This document shows positions 10,216 through 19,688 of a stretch of 64,000 bases of DNA, piece by piece (position 1 is the stretch's first letter; the number at the start of each line of letters is the position of its first letter). The notes beneath the pieces were generated by a model that worked only from the letters and a program-made list of their open reading frames with translations, did not search any database and was not told the origin of the DNA. The DNA is from Anaerolineales bacterium (GTDB taxonomy: Bacteria > Chloroflexota > Anaerolineae > Anaerolineales > UBA4823). The position numbers and the translations under genes were made by a program. The DNA lies in the NCBI GenBank assembly GCA_020061105.1, contig JAGUYW010000027.1, positions 32,194 through 96,193 on the forward strand, written 5' to 3'.

Positions 10216-11592
10216 ATGATATCGATTGCTGAACTGATCACTGCCCGACAGAATGAGCAATTTGAATTGCACCAGCGTTATATCAACCCAAAATTGGGAC
10301 GCGCTTTGCAAATTATCGGCTTTGACAAACGCTGGGCGCGCGGCGAGGGCGCCTATCTGTGGGACGAACATGGGGAACGTTACCTGGATTTGTTAGCCGG
10401 TTACAGCGTGTATAACCTGGGGCGCGGCCACCCGACCGTCAAACGAGTGATTCAAGAAATGCTCGACCTGGAGCGACCCAACCTGGTCAAGATGGATTGC
10501 CCGCTGCTGGCGGGTTTACTGGGCGAGGCGTTGGTGCAGCGCATGCCGCCAGGGCTGGAGGCGGTTTTCTTTGCCAATTCCGGCGCAGAAGCGGTGGAGA
10601 CGGCGGTCAAATTTGCCCGCGCCGCTACGAGACGCCGACGCGTGCTTTACCTGGATCACGCCTTCCACGGGTTGACGTTGGGGGCCCTCTCTCTCAACGG
10701 AGGCAAGGATTTTCGGGATGGCTTTGAACCCTTGATGCCTGGCTTCGAAATGCTGCCGATGGATGATCTGGCAGCCCTTGAAAGAGAACTGCGTAAGGGA
10801 GGTGTGGCCTGTTTCATTGCCGAACCGATCCAGGGCAAAGGGGTTTATTTCCCATCTGGCGATTACTTTCCCGAGGCGCAACGCCTGTGCCGAAAATATG
10901 GCGCGTTGTTTATCTGCGATGAGGTGCAGGTGGGCATGGGACGCAGCGGGCGTTTCCTGGCTTGCGAACATTGGAATCTAGAGCCGGATATCGTCACCCT
11001 GGCGAAGTCGCTGGGCGGTGGCTATATTCCGGTCAGCGCGACGATTTGCCGGCGCGATATCCATGAAAAAACTTTCAGCAGCCTGAAACGCTGCCAGGTG
11101 CATTCCACCACCTTTGGACAGAATGAACTGGCTATGGCGGCCGGGCTGGCAACGCTGCATGTGCTGGACGAAGAAAAGTTGGTGGAGCGCGCCGCCCAGA
11201 CCGGGCAGAAACTGCTCGACGGCTTGAACGCCCTGAAGGCGCGCCACGAGATGATTGCCGAGGTGCGCGGCAAAGGGCTGATCATCGGAGTCGAGTTCAA
11301 GCCATTTGGATCATTAGCTTTGAAAGCAGCCTGGGCGACCGCGGAAGCGGCTGAGAAAGGCATGTTTGCGCAACTGGTGGTCATGGCGCTATTGCGCGAT
11401 TACCACATCCTAACGCAGGTGGGCGGGCCGGGCGTCAATATCATCAAGCTGCTGCCGCCGTTGATTATCGGCGATGAGGAGGTGGCGCAGATACTTTCTG
11501 CCTTCGATGCTGTCTTGAGCGAAGCAGCCAACCTGCGCGGCCGGGTATGGGGTATGAGCGCCGAACTGGTCAAACATGCTTTAGCCCGATGA
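10216..11592 (+). CDS. Class III (ornithine/putrescine-type) PLP-dependent aminotransferase
   Basis: DEHGERYLDLLAGYSVYNLGRGHP, FANSGAEAVETAVKFARAATRR, FICDEVQVGMGRSG, TLAKSLGGGYIPVSA. Confidence 0.92.
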   Translation: MISIAELITARQNEQFELHQRYINPKLGRALQIIGFDKRWARGEGAYLWDEHGERYLDLLAGYSVYNLGRGHPTVKRVIQEMLDLERPNLVKMDCPLLAGLLGEALVQRMPPGLEAVFFANSGAEAVETAVKFARAATRRRRVLYLDHAFHGLTLGALSLNGGKDFRDGFEPLMPGFEMLPMDDLAALERELRKGGVACFIAEPIQGKGVYFPSGDYFPEAQRLCRKYGALFICDEVQVGMGRSGRFLACEHWNLEPDIVTLAKSLGGGYIPVSATICRRDIHEKTFSSLKRCQVHSTTFGQNELAMAAGLATLHVLDEEKLVERAAQTGQKLLDGLNALKARHEMIAEVRGKGLIIGVEFKPFGSLALKAAWATAEAAEKGMFAQLVVMALLRDYHILTQVGGPGVNIIKLLPPLIIGDEEVAQILSAFDAVLSEAANLRGRVWGMSAELVKHALAR

Positions 11593-12758
11593 GCACAATA
11601 CAGGCGCACGTGCAGGCTCTGGCGGGGGAGATCGGGCCGCGAGGCACAGGTACGCCTGGCGAAGCCGCGGCAGCCGAGTATGTCGCCGGTCAGTTGCGCG
11701 CTTTGGACTTACCCTTTGAGCGAAGTAGCATGCGCGCCATCGCCTCCCAGAATGTTTTCCCACAGGCGGTCAATGCGATTGCGTTGCTGGCTTGCGCCAT
11801 CTATCCATTGGGCGGCAGGGTTTTTCCCTGGCTAGCAGCCTTTTTGGCGCTCAGCACTGCTCCGCTGCTGCTGCGGGCGATAGTGCATTCAGACAGCCCA
11901 TTGAATCCGCTGCTGCCCAAGGTAACCAGCGGCAATGTGATTGGGTGGGTTGCTCCGCAGGCAGAAATCCAACGCCACGCCGTGATCCTGGCGCATCTGG
12001 ATACCAACCGCTGCCGCCTGGCCTGGCAATCGGGCATGGTGCGCCTTGTCCAGCCGCTCACCTGGCTGACCCTTGGAATGCTGGCGGCGCTGGGCATGCT
12101 GTACCTGGCAGGCGCGCTGCTGGGTGGGGTGCTATGGTTGTGGTGGCTGTCGCTACTGCCGGCCGGATATGTGGTGGGGATGGTGATTACCTTGTGGCGA
12201 GATGAGCGCACTCCCTTCTCGCCCGGCCCGCATGACAACGCCGCCAGTGTAGCCGTGGCGCTTGAAGTCGCTGCTCGCCTGGTAGAACAGCCGCTGCGTA
12301 GCACGCAGGTCTGGTTGGCGTTCACCGGGGCGGAGGAGACGGATCATGCCGGGCTGAAGACCTTGCTGCGCCAGCGCCCCGAAATCATGCGCCAGGCGGA
12401 TTTCATCGACCTGGAAGGGGTGGGCAGCGGCGAGATCGTTTACCTGACTCAACAAGGCGTGTGTTTTCCTTACCACCCAGATCCAGGCCTGCTGGCGATT
12501 GCTCGGGACGTGGCGGCTGCTCACCCCGAACTGAACATCCAGGGCGGGAAGATGGTGATGGAAGATGAAGTACGGACGTTGCGCAATGGCGGCTACCGAG
12601 CCATCTGCATTGCCGGGCGCGACCCGGCGACTGGCGCATTGCCGCACTGGCACCGCCCTGACGATACCGCTGAAAGCGTGCTGGAGGATAGCATGCAACG
12701 GACGGCGAGCTTTGTTTTGGCGATGTTGGACGAACTGGATGACAGCCGGAATTCGTAA
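11589..12758 (+). CDS. M28-family metallopeptidase-like protein with embedded TM helices
   Basis: HLDTNR, PGPHDNAASVAVALEVAARL, TGAEETDHAG and HWHRPDDTAES ligand-like motifs; two hydrophobic insertions. Start ATG overlaps upstream stop (ATGA). Confidence 0.8.
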   Translation: MSTIQAHVQALAGEIGPRGTGTPGEAAAAEYVAGQLRALDLPFERSSMRAIASQNVFPQAVNAIALLACAIYPLGGRVFPWLAAFLALSTAPLLLRAIVHSDSPLNPLLPKVTSGNVIGWVAPQAEIQRHAVILAHLDTNRCRLAWQSGMVRLVQPLTWLTLGMLAALGMLYLAGALLGGVLWLWWLSLLPAGYVVGMVITLWRDERTPFSPGPHDNAASVAVALEVAARLVEQPLRSTQVWLAFTGAEETDHAGLKTLLRQRPEIMRQADFIDLEGVGSGEIVYLTQQGVCFPYHPDPGLLAIARDVAAAHPELNIQGGKMVMEDEVRTLRNGGYRAICIAGRDPATGALPHWHRPDDTAESVLEDSMQRTASFVLAMLDELDDSRNS

Positions 12759-12789
12759 TTAAAGAACCAGCGATCTGGAGGTGTTGACC

Positions 12790-13779
12790 ATGCAGACCTT
12801 TGTCACCGGCGGGACAGGCTTTGTGGGCAGTATGACGGTGCGCAAACTCGTGCTAGCCGGTCATCGTGTGCGCTTGCTGGCGCGCCCTGGTTCCGATCTG
12901 CGCCAGGTGGGCGACCTGGATATCGAAATTCTATCCGGCGATCTCTCGGACATGGATCACTTGCGCCAGGGCATGCAAGATTGTGAATGGGTCTTTCACG
13001 TTGCGGCGTTGTATAGCTTCTGGGGCTATGCTTGGGAGGCTTTCTACCAGTCCAACGTGGTCGGGACGCGCAACGTGCTGGAGGCCGCCAAAGAGGCCGG
13101 GGCGCAGCGCATTGTGTATACCAGTTCAATTGCTGCTCTGGGCCTGCCCGATGGTGACCGGCCGGCCAACGAGGAAACGCCGGTCAGCCTGGCGGATAAG
13201 ATCGGGAATTATAAGCGCTCCAAGTACCAGGCGGAGCAGGTGGCCCTCGAATATGCGCGCCAGGGCCTGCCGGTGGTGATCGTCAACCCGGCTGCTCCGG
13301 TAGGCGTGGGAGACTATAAGCCCACCGCCACCGGGCAAATGATCGTCGATTTTTTGAATGGGCGCATGTTTGGGTACGTGGACACGGGTATGAACATTGT
13401 CGATGTCGAAGATGTCGCCATCGGTCACTTGCTGGCGGCCGAGCGTGGCCGGGTGGGAGAGAAATACATCCTGGGGGGTGAAAACCTGCCGCTCAAGGAG
13501 GTGTTGGACTTGCTTTCTGAAGTTTCTGGGCGACCGCAAGTGCGATTGCGCATCCCGCGCTGGGTCGCGATGGGTTGGTCTTATATCGATACCACCCTGG
13601 CGCGCCTGAACCCAGGCCACACGCCTACCGCTACGCCTGAAAAAGTGCGCCTGTCGCGGCAGAAAGAATATTACGACTCGAGTAAAGCCGTGCGTGAACT
13701 GGGGTTTCCGCAGACTCCGGCGCGCGATGCACTGCGCAAAGCAGTCGAGTGGTACCGGTCGCATGGCTACGCGCCTTAA
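12790..13779 (+). CDS. NAD-dependent epimerase/dehydratase, HpnA (hopanoid-associated sugar epimerase)-like
   Basis: TFVTGGTGFVGSMTVRKLVLAGHRVRLLARPGSDLR; VYTSSIAALG; YKRSKYQAEQ. GGAGG SD precedes ATG 12790. Confidence 0.88.
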   Translation: MQTFVTGGTGFVGSMTVRKLVLAGHRVRLLARPGSDLRQVGDLDIEILSGDLSDMDHLRQGMQDCEWVFHVAALYSFWGYAWEAFYQSNVVGTRNVLEAAKEAGAQRIVYTSSIAALGLPDGDRPANEETPVSLADKIGNYKRSKYQAEQVALEYARQGLPVVIVNPAAPVGVGDYKPTATGQMIVDFLNGRMFGYVDTGMNIVDVEDVAIGHLLAAERGRVGEKYILGGENLPLKEVLDLLSEVSGRPQVRLRIPRWVAMGWSYIDTTLARLNPGHTPTATPEKVRLSRQKEYYDSSKAVRELGFPQTPARDALRKAVEWYRSHGYAP

Positions 13780-14176
13780 GAACACTTTCCTGCAACGCCC
13801 TTTGTTGGCCTGGGCGAGCCTGGCGGTTTTAGCCTACCTGGGCCATTATGGTGGGCGGTGGGTAAGCTATGCGCCGCTGCAACTGGCCTTGACCAGTCTG
13901 AGCGGGTTAATTTATGCTGCCTGTATTCTCACCAGCCCTTTTTTTATCAACCTGGCGGGCTATTTGCAAAACCGCCACCGCAACGATCGCCTGTTAAATG
14001 CCGCCGCGATCCCTTTTCTGTGGATGACCAAGGATATTGTTCTCCTGAGTGCTTCACACCCCCTGAGAGAAAGCCTGTACTGGTATTTCAACCCCATGTA
14101 TATTTTCTATACCTGCATTGTGCTTGTCCAGATCCAGCTTGCCTCGGCGCTGGGGCGGGGGTTGTTGAGAAAACAA
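13763..14176 (+). CDS. Multi-TM membrane protein; native C-terminus probably lost (see pseudogene 14177-14539)
   Basis: MATRLKNTFLQRPLLAWASLAVLAYLGHYGG...IYAACILTSPFFINLAGYLQNRHRNDRLLNAAAIPFLW...; overlaps hpnA-like stop; reading frame continues to TAA 14231-14233. Confidence 0.6.
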
Positions 14177-14539
14177 GGCGCTTATTATAACTGCCTGTTG
14201 ATTGTTGACGGCCAGGCGGTACCTGGGAGTTAAAGCTATCTGACCACGCTGCTGACCGATTTCGCCATTGAATTTATCCAGGAGCAACAACGCAATAATC
14301 TTACCCTTGCGCCCGAGCAGGCGCGGCCTTTCTGCCTGTACCTTTCGCAGCGCGCTTGTCACCCGCCTTACCAGGCGCCGCCTGAGTTCTCCGGCAGGTA
14401 TCGAGACGCTGATGTTAGCGGTTACCTGCCGCCGCAGGTTGATCCGTGGTGGTATGGTAAGATGAGATGCCTATTATTCTTCCACCTTTCTCACCTTTGG
14501 TACTTCAACCTAGCTATCAAGTTGCTGATTAATTTCTAG
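14177..14539 (+). pseudogene. Internal fragment of a type I sulfatase, interrupted by an in-frame TAA (14231-14233)
   Basis: In one frame: GAYYNCLLIVDGQAVPGS-*-SYLTTLLTDFAIEFIQEQQ...ARPFCLYLSQRACHPPYQAPPEFSGRYRDADV. This matches the mid-region of sulfatases (YYNP.LNVNG...GY.TDLLTD.AIEFI...PFFLYLS.KA.H.PF.PP....GRY); the N-terminal CxPSR region is absent. Confidence 0.7.
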
Positions 14540-14620
14540 CACAGAATTATGTAAAGAGAATCATTTCTAATCCCACACAGATTATTATCCATTAGCAGCC
14601 CCAGAAAATAGAACTTGGCA

Positions 14621-15808
14621 TTAGAGCAGTTGCCAACTGATACCAGTCCAAAGCCAGATAGAGTGATTACGCTTAAACTTGTCACCAGTCAGTACAATCA
14701 GCAGCAAAGACTGGCGTTGTGTATCATAAATCATGACTTTTGCAGATGAAAGGGTGTCAGTAGGACCGCGATCGCTGCCGGTATCTACAGGTGTCCAGCT
14801 AATCCCATCCCACAGCCAGGTTTCAGGGATTGAGCGACCATTCTTTCGGTTAAGGCCCCAAAAAACGACTTGACGGCGGGTTTCATCATACCCTAAAACT
14901 CCCTCAATATAGAGATCGGGGCTATCTGTTGGGTGGAGATTAATCCAATGTGTGTTATCCCAAATCCATGTACCAGTAATGTATTGCCATAGTACTACCG
15001 TTTGGTGCTCCACATCACATGCCATGCTGGGTTGCGGAATCGCTCCATTATCTAATTCTCCCACAGGATGCTCTATCCAGTTTTCGCCATTCCAGCTCCA
15101 TGTATCGTGTAAGAAATGTGGGAGACTACCGGTTTTACCGTCCTGAATCCCGCCAAACATCAACACCTCTTTTCGCCAGGGAAGATAAACTAGTTGGGGG
15201 TTTCGACGCGGCGGTGGAGTATTATCCGGACGCATCTCCGCCCAATTTTTTCCATCCCACAACCAGGTGTCTTGCAGGCTAGACCATTGATCTTCTTTTT
15301 CAACGGTCAATACTTGCACCCCGCCAAATAACAACGCTGTATCGGTGGTGGTATCGTAAACAAAGCCAGCGGACATTCGTGCTGATGGCGCATCGACTGG
15401 ATGAAGCTGGAGCCAGTTTCGAGAATCCCATACCCAGGTTTCATTACTGGGCCCAATTTCTTCGTCGCGGCGACCACCGAATGCCAGCAATTGACTGCGT
15501 GCTCGGTCGTAGGTGAAACTAGCTTCCCATTGAGGGGGAAATAGAACCAACGGTCGGGGCGAGCCTGTGGTCAACAGATGTGACCGAGTAGCAGAAGGCA
15601 AAGGTGTTGCAGATTGGAATGATGTTGCTGTTGGTTGCGGACCAGCCCTGTTTATTGCGGTATGGGGTGGAGATTTTGCTGTGGGATAAGTCGAAGGAGC
15701 GGCCTGAGATTGCGACGATAGGGGCTCGCAGGCTGCAAGGGCAAACACGGCGATGAGGGAGAGAAATTTTAGGATATTCGATGCCACGAATGAGTTCCTG
15801 ACCGACAT
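14621..15808 (-). CDS. Kelch-repeat lipoprotein
   Basis: Repeated ETW.WD...W..L.P...P..R....VYD.....LLFGG units; lipobox LIAVFALAAC following MSVRNSFVASNILKF (start 15808 chosen over the longer ORF). Confidence 0.85.
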   Translation of the reverse strand: MSVRNSFVASNILKFLSLIAVFALAACEPLSSQSQAAPSTYPTAKSPPHTAINRAGPQPTATSFQSATPLPSATRSHLLTTGSPRPLVLFPPQWEASFTYDRARSQLLAFGGRRDEEIGPSNETWVWDSRNWLQLHPVDAPSARMSAGFVYDTTTDTALLFGGVQVLTVEKEDQWSSLQDTWLWDGKNWAEMRPDNTPPPRRNPQLVYLPWRKEVLMFGGIQDGKTGSLPHFLHDTWSWNGENWIEHPVGELDNGAIPQPSMACDVEHQTVVLWQYITGTWIWDNTHWINLHPTDSPDLYIEGVLGYDETRRQVVFWGLNRKNGRSIPETWLWDGISWTPVDTGSDRGPTDTLSSAKVMIYDTQRQSLLLIVLTGDKFKRNHSIWLWTGISWQLL

Positions 15809-15821
15809 TGATTGAGCAAGT

Positions 15822-18410
15822 CTACTCTTCCACCACTTCTCCCTGCACCACCGCCTTGAACACCAATCCGTCTTCTCCACGCTCAACCTGAATCAGGTCG
15901 CCCTCCTGGAAGGCGCCGTTCAAGATTTGCAGCGCCAGCGGGTCTTGCACTTCGCGCTGAATGGCGCGCTTGAGCGGGCGGGCGCCAAAGTCGGGGTCGT
16001 AGCCGACTTCAGCCAGATACTGGCGGGCGCTTTCGCTGACTTCCAAGGTGAAGTTGCGATCTTTCAGCAGGTCTGCGAGGCGGCGCAGTTGGATGTCGAC
16101 GATGGCGGTGATGTGTTCCCGGCTGAGCGGGTGGAAGATCACGACTTCGTCAATGCGGTTGATGAATTCTGGGCGGAAGTGCATTTGCAGCACCTGGGTG
16201 ACCTGGTCGCGCGAGACCTTGCGTCCGCCCTCCCAGAGCTGGTTGCCCAGGTTGCTGGTCATGATCACCACCGTATTGCGAAAGTCAACCGTGCGACCGT
16301 GCCCATCGGTCAGGCGCCCATCGTCCAGCAGTTGCAGCAGCACATTGAACACCTCGCTGTGCGCCTTCTCGATTTCATCGAACAGGATCACGCTGTACGG
16401 GCGGCGGCGCACCGCTTCGGTGAGCTGGCCACCCTCGTCGTACCCGACATAGCCGGGCGGCGCGCCCACCAGGCGCGAGATGGTGTGTTTCTCCTGGTAT
16501 TCGCTCATGTCAATGCGCACCATGGCGCGCTCGTCGTCGAACATGTAATTCGCCAGAGCGCGCGCCAGTTCGGTCTTGCCTACCCCGGTGGGGCCGAGGA
16601 AGATGAATGAGCCTATTGGGCGGTTGGGGTCTTGTAAGCCGGCGCGTGAGCGACGCACAGCGTTCGAAACGGCCTGCAAGGCGTCGTCTTGCCCGACCAC
16701 GCGTTCATTCAGGCGTTCTTCCATGTGCACCAGTTTCTCCATTTCGCCTTCCAACAGGCGCGAGACTGGAATGCCGGTCCAACGGGCGACGATCTGGGCG
16801 ATCTCTTCGGCGTCGACCTCTTCTTTGAGCAGTGCGCCCTGGGTCTGCAATTCTTTCAGGCGCGCCTCGCCTTCGGCAAGCTGAGTTTCCAGCTCGCGCA
16901 GGGCGCCGTAACGCAGGCGGGCGACCGTCTCGAGCTGGTTTTGGCGCTCGGCGCGTTCCATCTCCATTTTGGCCTGCTCGATTTTCTCTTTCGTGGCCTG
17001 CAAGTTGGTGATGGCTTGTTTTTCGGTTTGCCAGCGGGCGTGCAGTTGGTTGGATTGCTCACGCAGATCGGCCAGTTCCTTCTCCAGCGCTTGCAGGCGT
17101 TCTTTCGAGGCTTTGTCCTTCTCTTTTTGCAAGGCCTGGCGCTCGATCTCGAGCTGCAAAATCTGGCGGTCCACTTCATCCAAAACTTGCGGCTTGGAAT
17201 CGATCTCGGTGCGCAGGCGGGCGGCGGCTTCATCGATCAGGTCAATGGCTTTATCGGGTAGATGGCGGTCGGCAATGTAGCGGTTCGACAACGTAGCGGC
17301 TGCAATGACCGCCGGGTCGGTGATGCGCACGCCGTGGTGCACCTCGTAGCGCTCTTTCAGGCCGCGCAGGATGCTGATCGTCTCGGCAACGCTGGGTTCG
17401 CCAACCAATACTGGCTGGAAGCGCCGTTCCAGCGCCGGGTCCTTTTCAACGTGCTTACGGTATTCGTCCAGGGTGGTGGCGCCGATCATGTGCAGTTCGC
17501 CGCGCGCCAGCATTGGCTTGAGCATGTTGCCAGCGTCCATCGCCCCTTCGGCGGCGCCTGCCCCAACCACGGTGTGCATTTCATCCACAAACAGGATCAC
17601 GGCTCCGGCTGCATCGGTGATTTCTTTCAGCACCGCTTTCAAGCGTTCTTCGAACTCGCCGCGGTATTTCGCTCCGGCTACCAATGCGCCCATATCGAGT
17701 TGCACCAGGCGTTTGTGTTTCAAGCCTTCAGGCACATCGCCGTTGATGATGCGCTGCGCCAGGCCTTCGGCGATGGCAGTCTTGCCGACGCCGGGGTCGC
17801 CGATCAGGGCCGGGTTGTTCTTGGTGCGCCGGGAGAGGATCTGCACCACCCGGCGGATTTCTTCGTCGCGCCCGATGACCGGGTCCATTTTGCCTTGCCT
17901 GGCCAGGGCGGTCAGGTCTCGGCCGTATTTTTCCAGCGCCTGGTAGGTGCTCTCTGGCGTTTGCGAGGACACGCGCTGCGAACCGCGCACACTGGCCAGC
18001 GCTTTCAAGATGGCGTCTTTGTCCAGCCCATATTGCGTCAGGCGTTTACCTTCGAGGCTTTCGGTCAAGCCAAGCAACAGATGCTCGGTCGAGACGTACT
18101 CATCTTGCATGCCTTTGGCGTAACGTTCCGCCGCCGACAACACATCCGCGGCCGGGCGCGACAGGCCCACCTGGGCGTTGCTGCCGTATACCTTGGGGCG
18201 CTTTTCCAATTCTTGCCGCACCTCATCGCGCAAAGCCAACACGCTGCCCGCCACTTTGGTCACCAAAGCGGGGATGACGCCATCCTCCTGCTGTAATAAC
18301 GCCAGCAGGATATGGGCAGGTTCGACAGACTGGTGGTTGAATTCCTGCGCCAGCCGCTGGGCGCTCAAGAGCGCCTCTTGTGATTTTTGGGTATATTTAT
18401 CCAGATTCAT
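15822..18410 (-). CDS. clpB: ATP-dependent disaggregase/chaperone ClpB
   Basis: Full length: Clp-N repeats, two AAA+ modules ([31 protein letters not shown]), coiled-coil middle domain. Confidence 0.97.
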   Translation of the reverse strand: MNLDKYTQKSQEALLSAQRLAQEFNHQSVEPAHILLALLQQEDGVIPALVTKVAGSVLALRDEVRQELEKRPKVYGSNAQVGLSRPAADVLSAAERYAKGMQDEYVSTEHLLLGLTESLEGKRLTQYGLDKDAILKALASVRGSQRVSSQTPESTYQALEKYGRDLTALARQGKMDPVIGRDEEIRRVVQILSRRTKNNPALIGDPGVGKTAIAEGLAQRIINGDVPEGLKHKRLVQLDMGALVAGAKYRGEFEERLKAVLKEITDAAGAVILFVDEMHTVVGAGAAEGAMDAGNMLKPMLARGELHMIGATTLDEYRKHVEKDPALERRFQPVLVGEPSVAETISILRGLKERYEVHHGVRITDPAVIAAATLSNRYIADRHLPDKAIDLIDEAAARLRTEIDSKPQVLDEVDRQILQLEIERQALQKEKDKASKERLQALEKELADLREQSNQLHARWQTEKQAITNLQATKEKIEQAKMEMERAERQNQLETVARLRYGALRELETQLAEGEARLKELQTQGALLKEEVDAEEIAQIVARWTGIPVSRLLEGEMEKLVHMEERLNERVVGQDDALQAVSNAVRRSRAGLQDPNRPIGSFIFLGPTGVGKTELARALANYMFDDERAMVRIDMSEYQEKHTISRLVGAPPGYVGYDEGGQLTEAVRRRPYSVILFDEIEKAHSEVFNVLLQLLDDGRLTDGHGRTVDFRNTVVIMTSNLGNQLWEGGRKVSRDQVTQVLQMHFRPEFINRIDEVVIFHPLSREHITAIVDIQLRRLADLLKDRNFTLEVSESARQYLAEVGYDPDFGARPLKRAIQREVQDPLALQILNGAFQEGDLIQVERGEDGLVFKAVVQGEVVEE

Positions 18411-18796
18411 TTTTTATCCACTCGTTCAATTGCAATCATCACCCGGCTGGTACGCATAAAAAGCGCTGCCAGGTCAAACATGCTCTTCTTCAATCCATAT
18501 TTGCGGTTGAGCAGTTTTTTCCCTTGCCGATATTCATTGGGGTCGCTCACCAGGCGCGCCCGGGCTTCGACCCACTCACCGGAAAGCTCTCCGCGCATAT
18601 CACATGGCGCAATGCGCACCCGCCCTTCGCGGCGAATGCGCTTGACTTTGCCGGAATTATCCATGGTGGTGACATAAAAGGCGCCGTCGCCTACGGCAAA
18701 CCACACCGGCGTGGCAACGCCTTGACCATTTTTGCGAAAGGTTTCCAAGCTGAGATAGTGTTGTTTTTCAAACTGCTCCCAATTTGCCTGGTTCAT
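18407..18796 (-). CDS. PPOX-class (pyridoxamine-phosphate-oxidase fold) protein, probably F420/flavin dependent
   Basis: [64 protein letters not shown]. Confidence 0.82.
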   Translation of the reverse strand: MNQANWEQFEKQHYLSLETFRKNGQGVATPVWFAVGDGAFYVTTMDNSGKVKRIRREGRVRIAPCDMRGELSGEWVEARARLVSDPNEYRQGKKLLNRKYGLKKSMFDLAALFMRTSRVMIAIERVDKK

Positions 18797-18872
18797 TCTT
18801 GCTCATCCTTCCTGATGATTCATAGATGTCTCAGCCAGTATACGCCACTTCTGTTGGAATTACGTAAAAGCT

Positions 18873-19688
18873 GTGTTAGACGGATTTATGAATCTCATCT
18901 GGCAGCGTGATATACTTTTGGCTATGTTTCGCCCAACCTGCGCGGTGATCAATCTTGGACAGGTCGACTATCAAGAGGCATGGCAGCTTCAAAATACGCT
19001 GGCGAGTGAAATCGGACGCGGCCAGCGCTTGCCGACTTTGCTGCTGCTTGAGCATCCACATACCTATACCTTTGGACGGCGCGCCCAGGCCGACCATTTG
19101 CTGTGGGACGAGTCCGAACTGGCGCGGCGCGGCCTGAGCATCCACTGGGTCGATCGCGGCGGGGATGTAACTTACCACGGGCCGGGGCAACTGGTAGGTT
19201 ATCCGTTATTGCCTTTGGCGCCAGGCGGCCTGCAAGCAAGCTCACCCCTGGCGGGTGCATCGGCGCGGATGCCGCAGGCAGATTATATCGGTTATCTGCG
19301 CAAATTGGAGGAAACCCTGATCCATTCCCTGGCGCGCCTGGGCGTGGTCAGTGGGCAGGTCGGTGGGCTGACGGGGGTGTGGGTACAGCCACACTTACTT
19401 TCACGTTGTTCGGCCTGCCGCCCGGAAATGCGCCAACATCCTGCCAAAATTGCTGCGATTGGGATCAAGGTGGATGTGAACGGCGTGTCACGACACGGAT
19501 TTGCGTTGAACGTTGACCCGGATATGAGCTATTGGGAAGGAATTGTGGCTTGCGGGCTGGCTGGCTACCCAGTTGCCAGCCTGGCAGATATCTTGCACCA
19601 GGTACCAGATATGGAACTAATCAGAAGGGTTGTGACGTCTATGTTTGGTGAGGTGTTTCGGTATGAAATGGTTGAACAAACTTTATAA
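18873..19688 (+). CDS. lipB: Octanoyltransferase LipB (start probably ATG 18924)
   Basis: LLLEHPHTYTFGRRAQADHLL, VDRGGDVTYHGPGQLVGYPLL, KIAAIGIKVDVNGVSRHGFALNV, IVACG. Confidence 0.93.
   Translation: MLDGFMNLIWQRDILLAMFRPTCAVINLGQVDYQEAWQLQNTLASEIGRGQRLPTLLLLEHPHTYTFGRRAQADHLLWDESELARRGLSIHWVDRGGDVTYHGPGQLVGYPLLPLAPGGLQASSPLAGASARMPQADYIGYLRKLEETLIHSLARLGVVSGQVGGLTGVWVQPHLLSRCSACRPEMRQHPAKIAAIGIKVDVNGVSRHGFALNVDPDMSYWEGIVACGLAGYPVASLADILHQVPDMELIRRVVTSMFGEVFRYEMVEQTL

Noticed and set aside
17262-18296. 344-aa plus-strand ORF antisense to clpB (also 15927-16610, 16689-17261, 17371-17946)
   Set aside because: Lies wholly opposite a well-conserved ClpB; low-complexity H/Q/A/F-rich translation typical of antisense frames of GC-biased genes.
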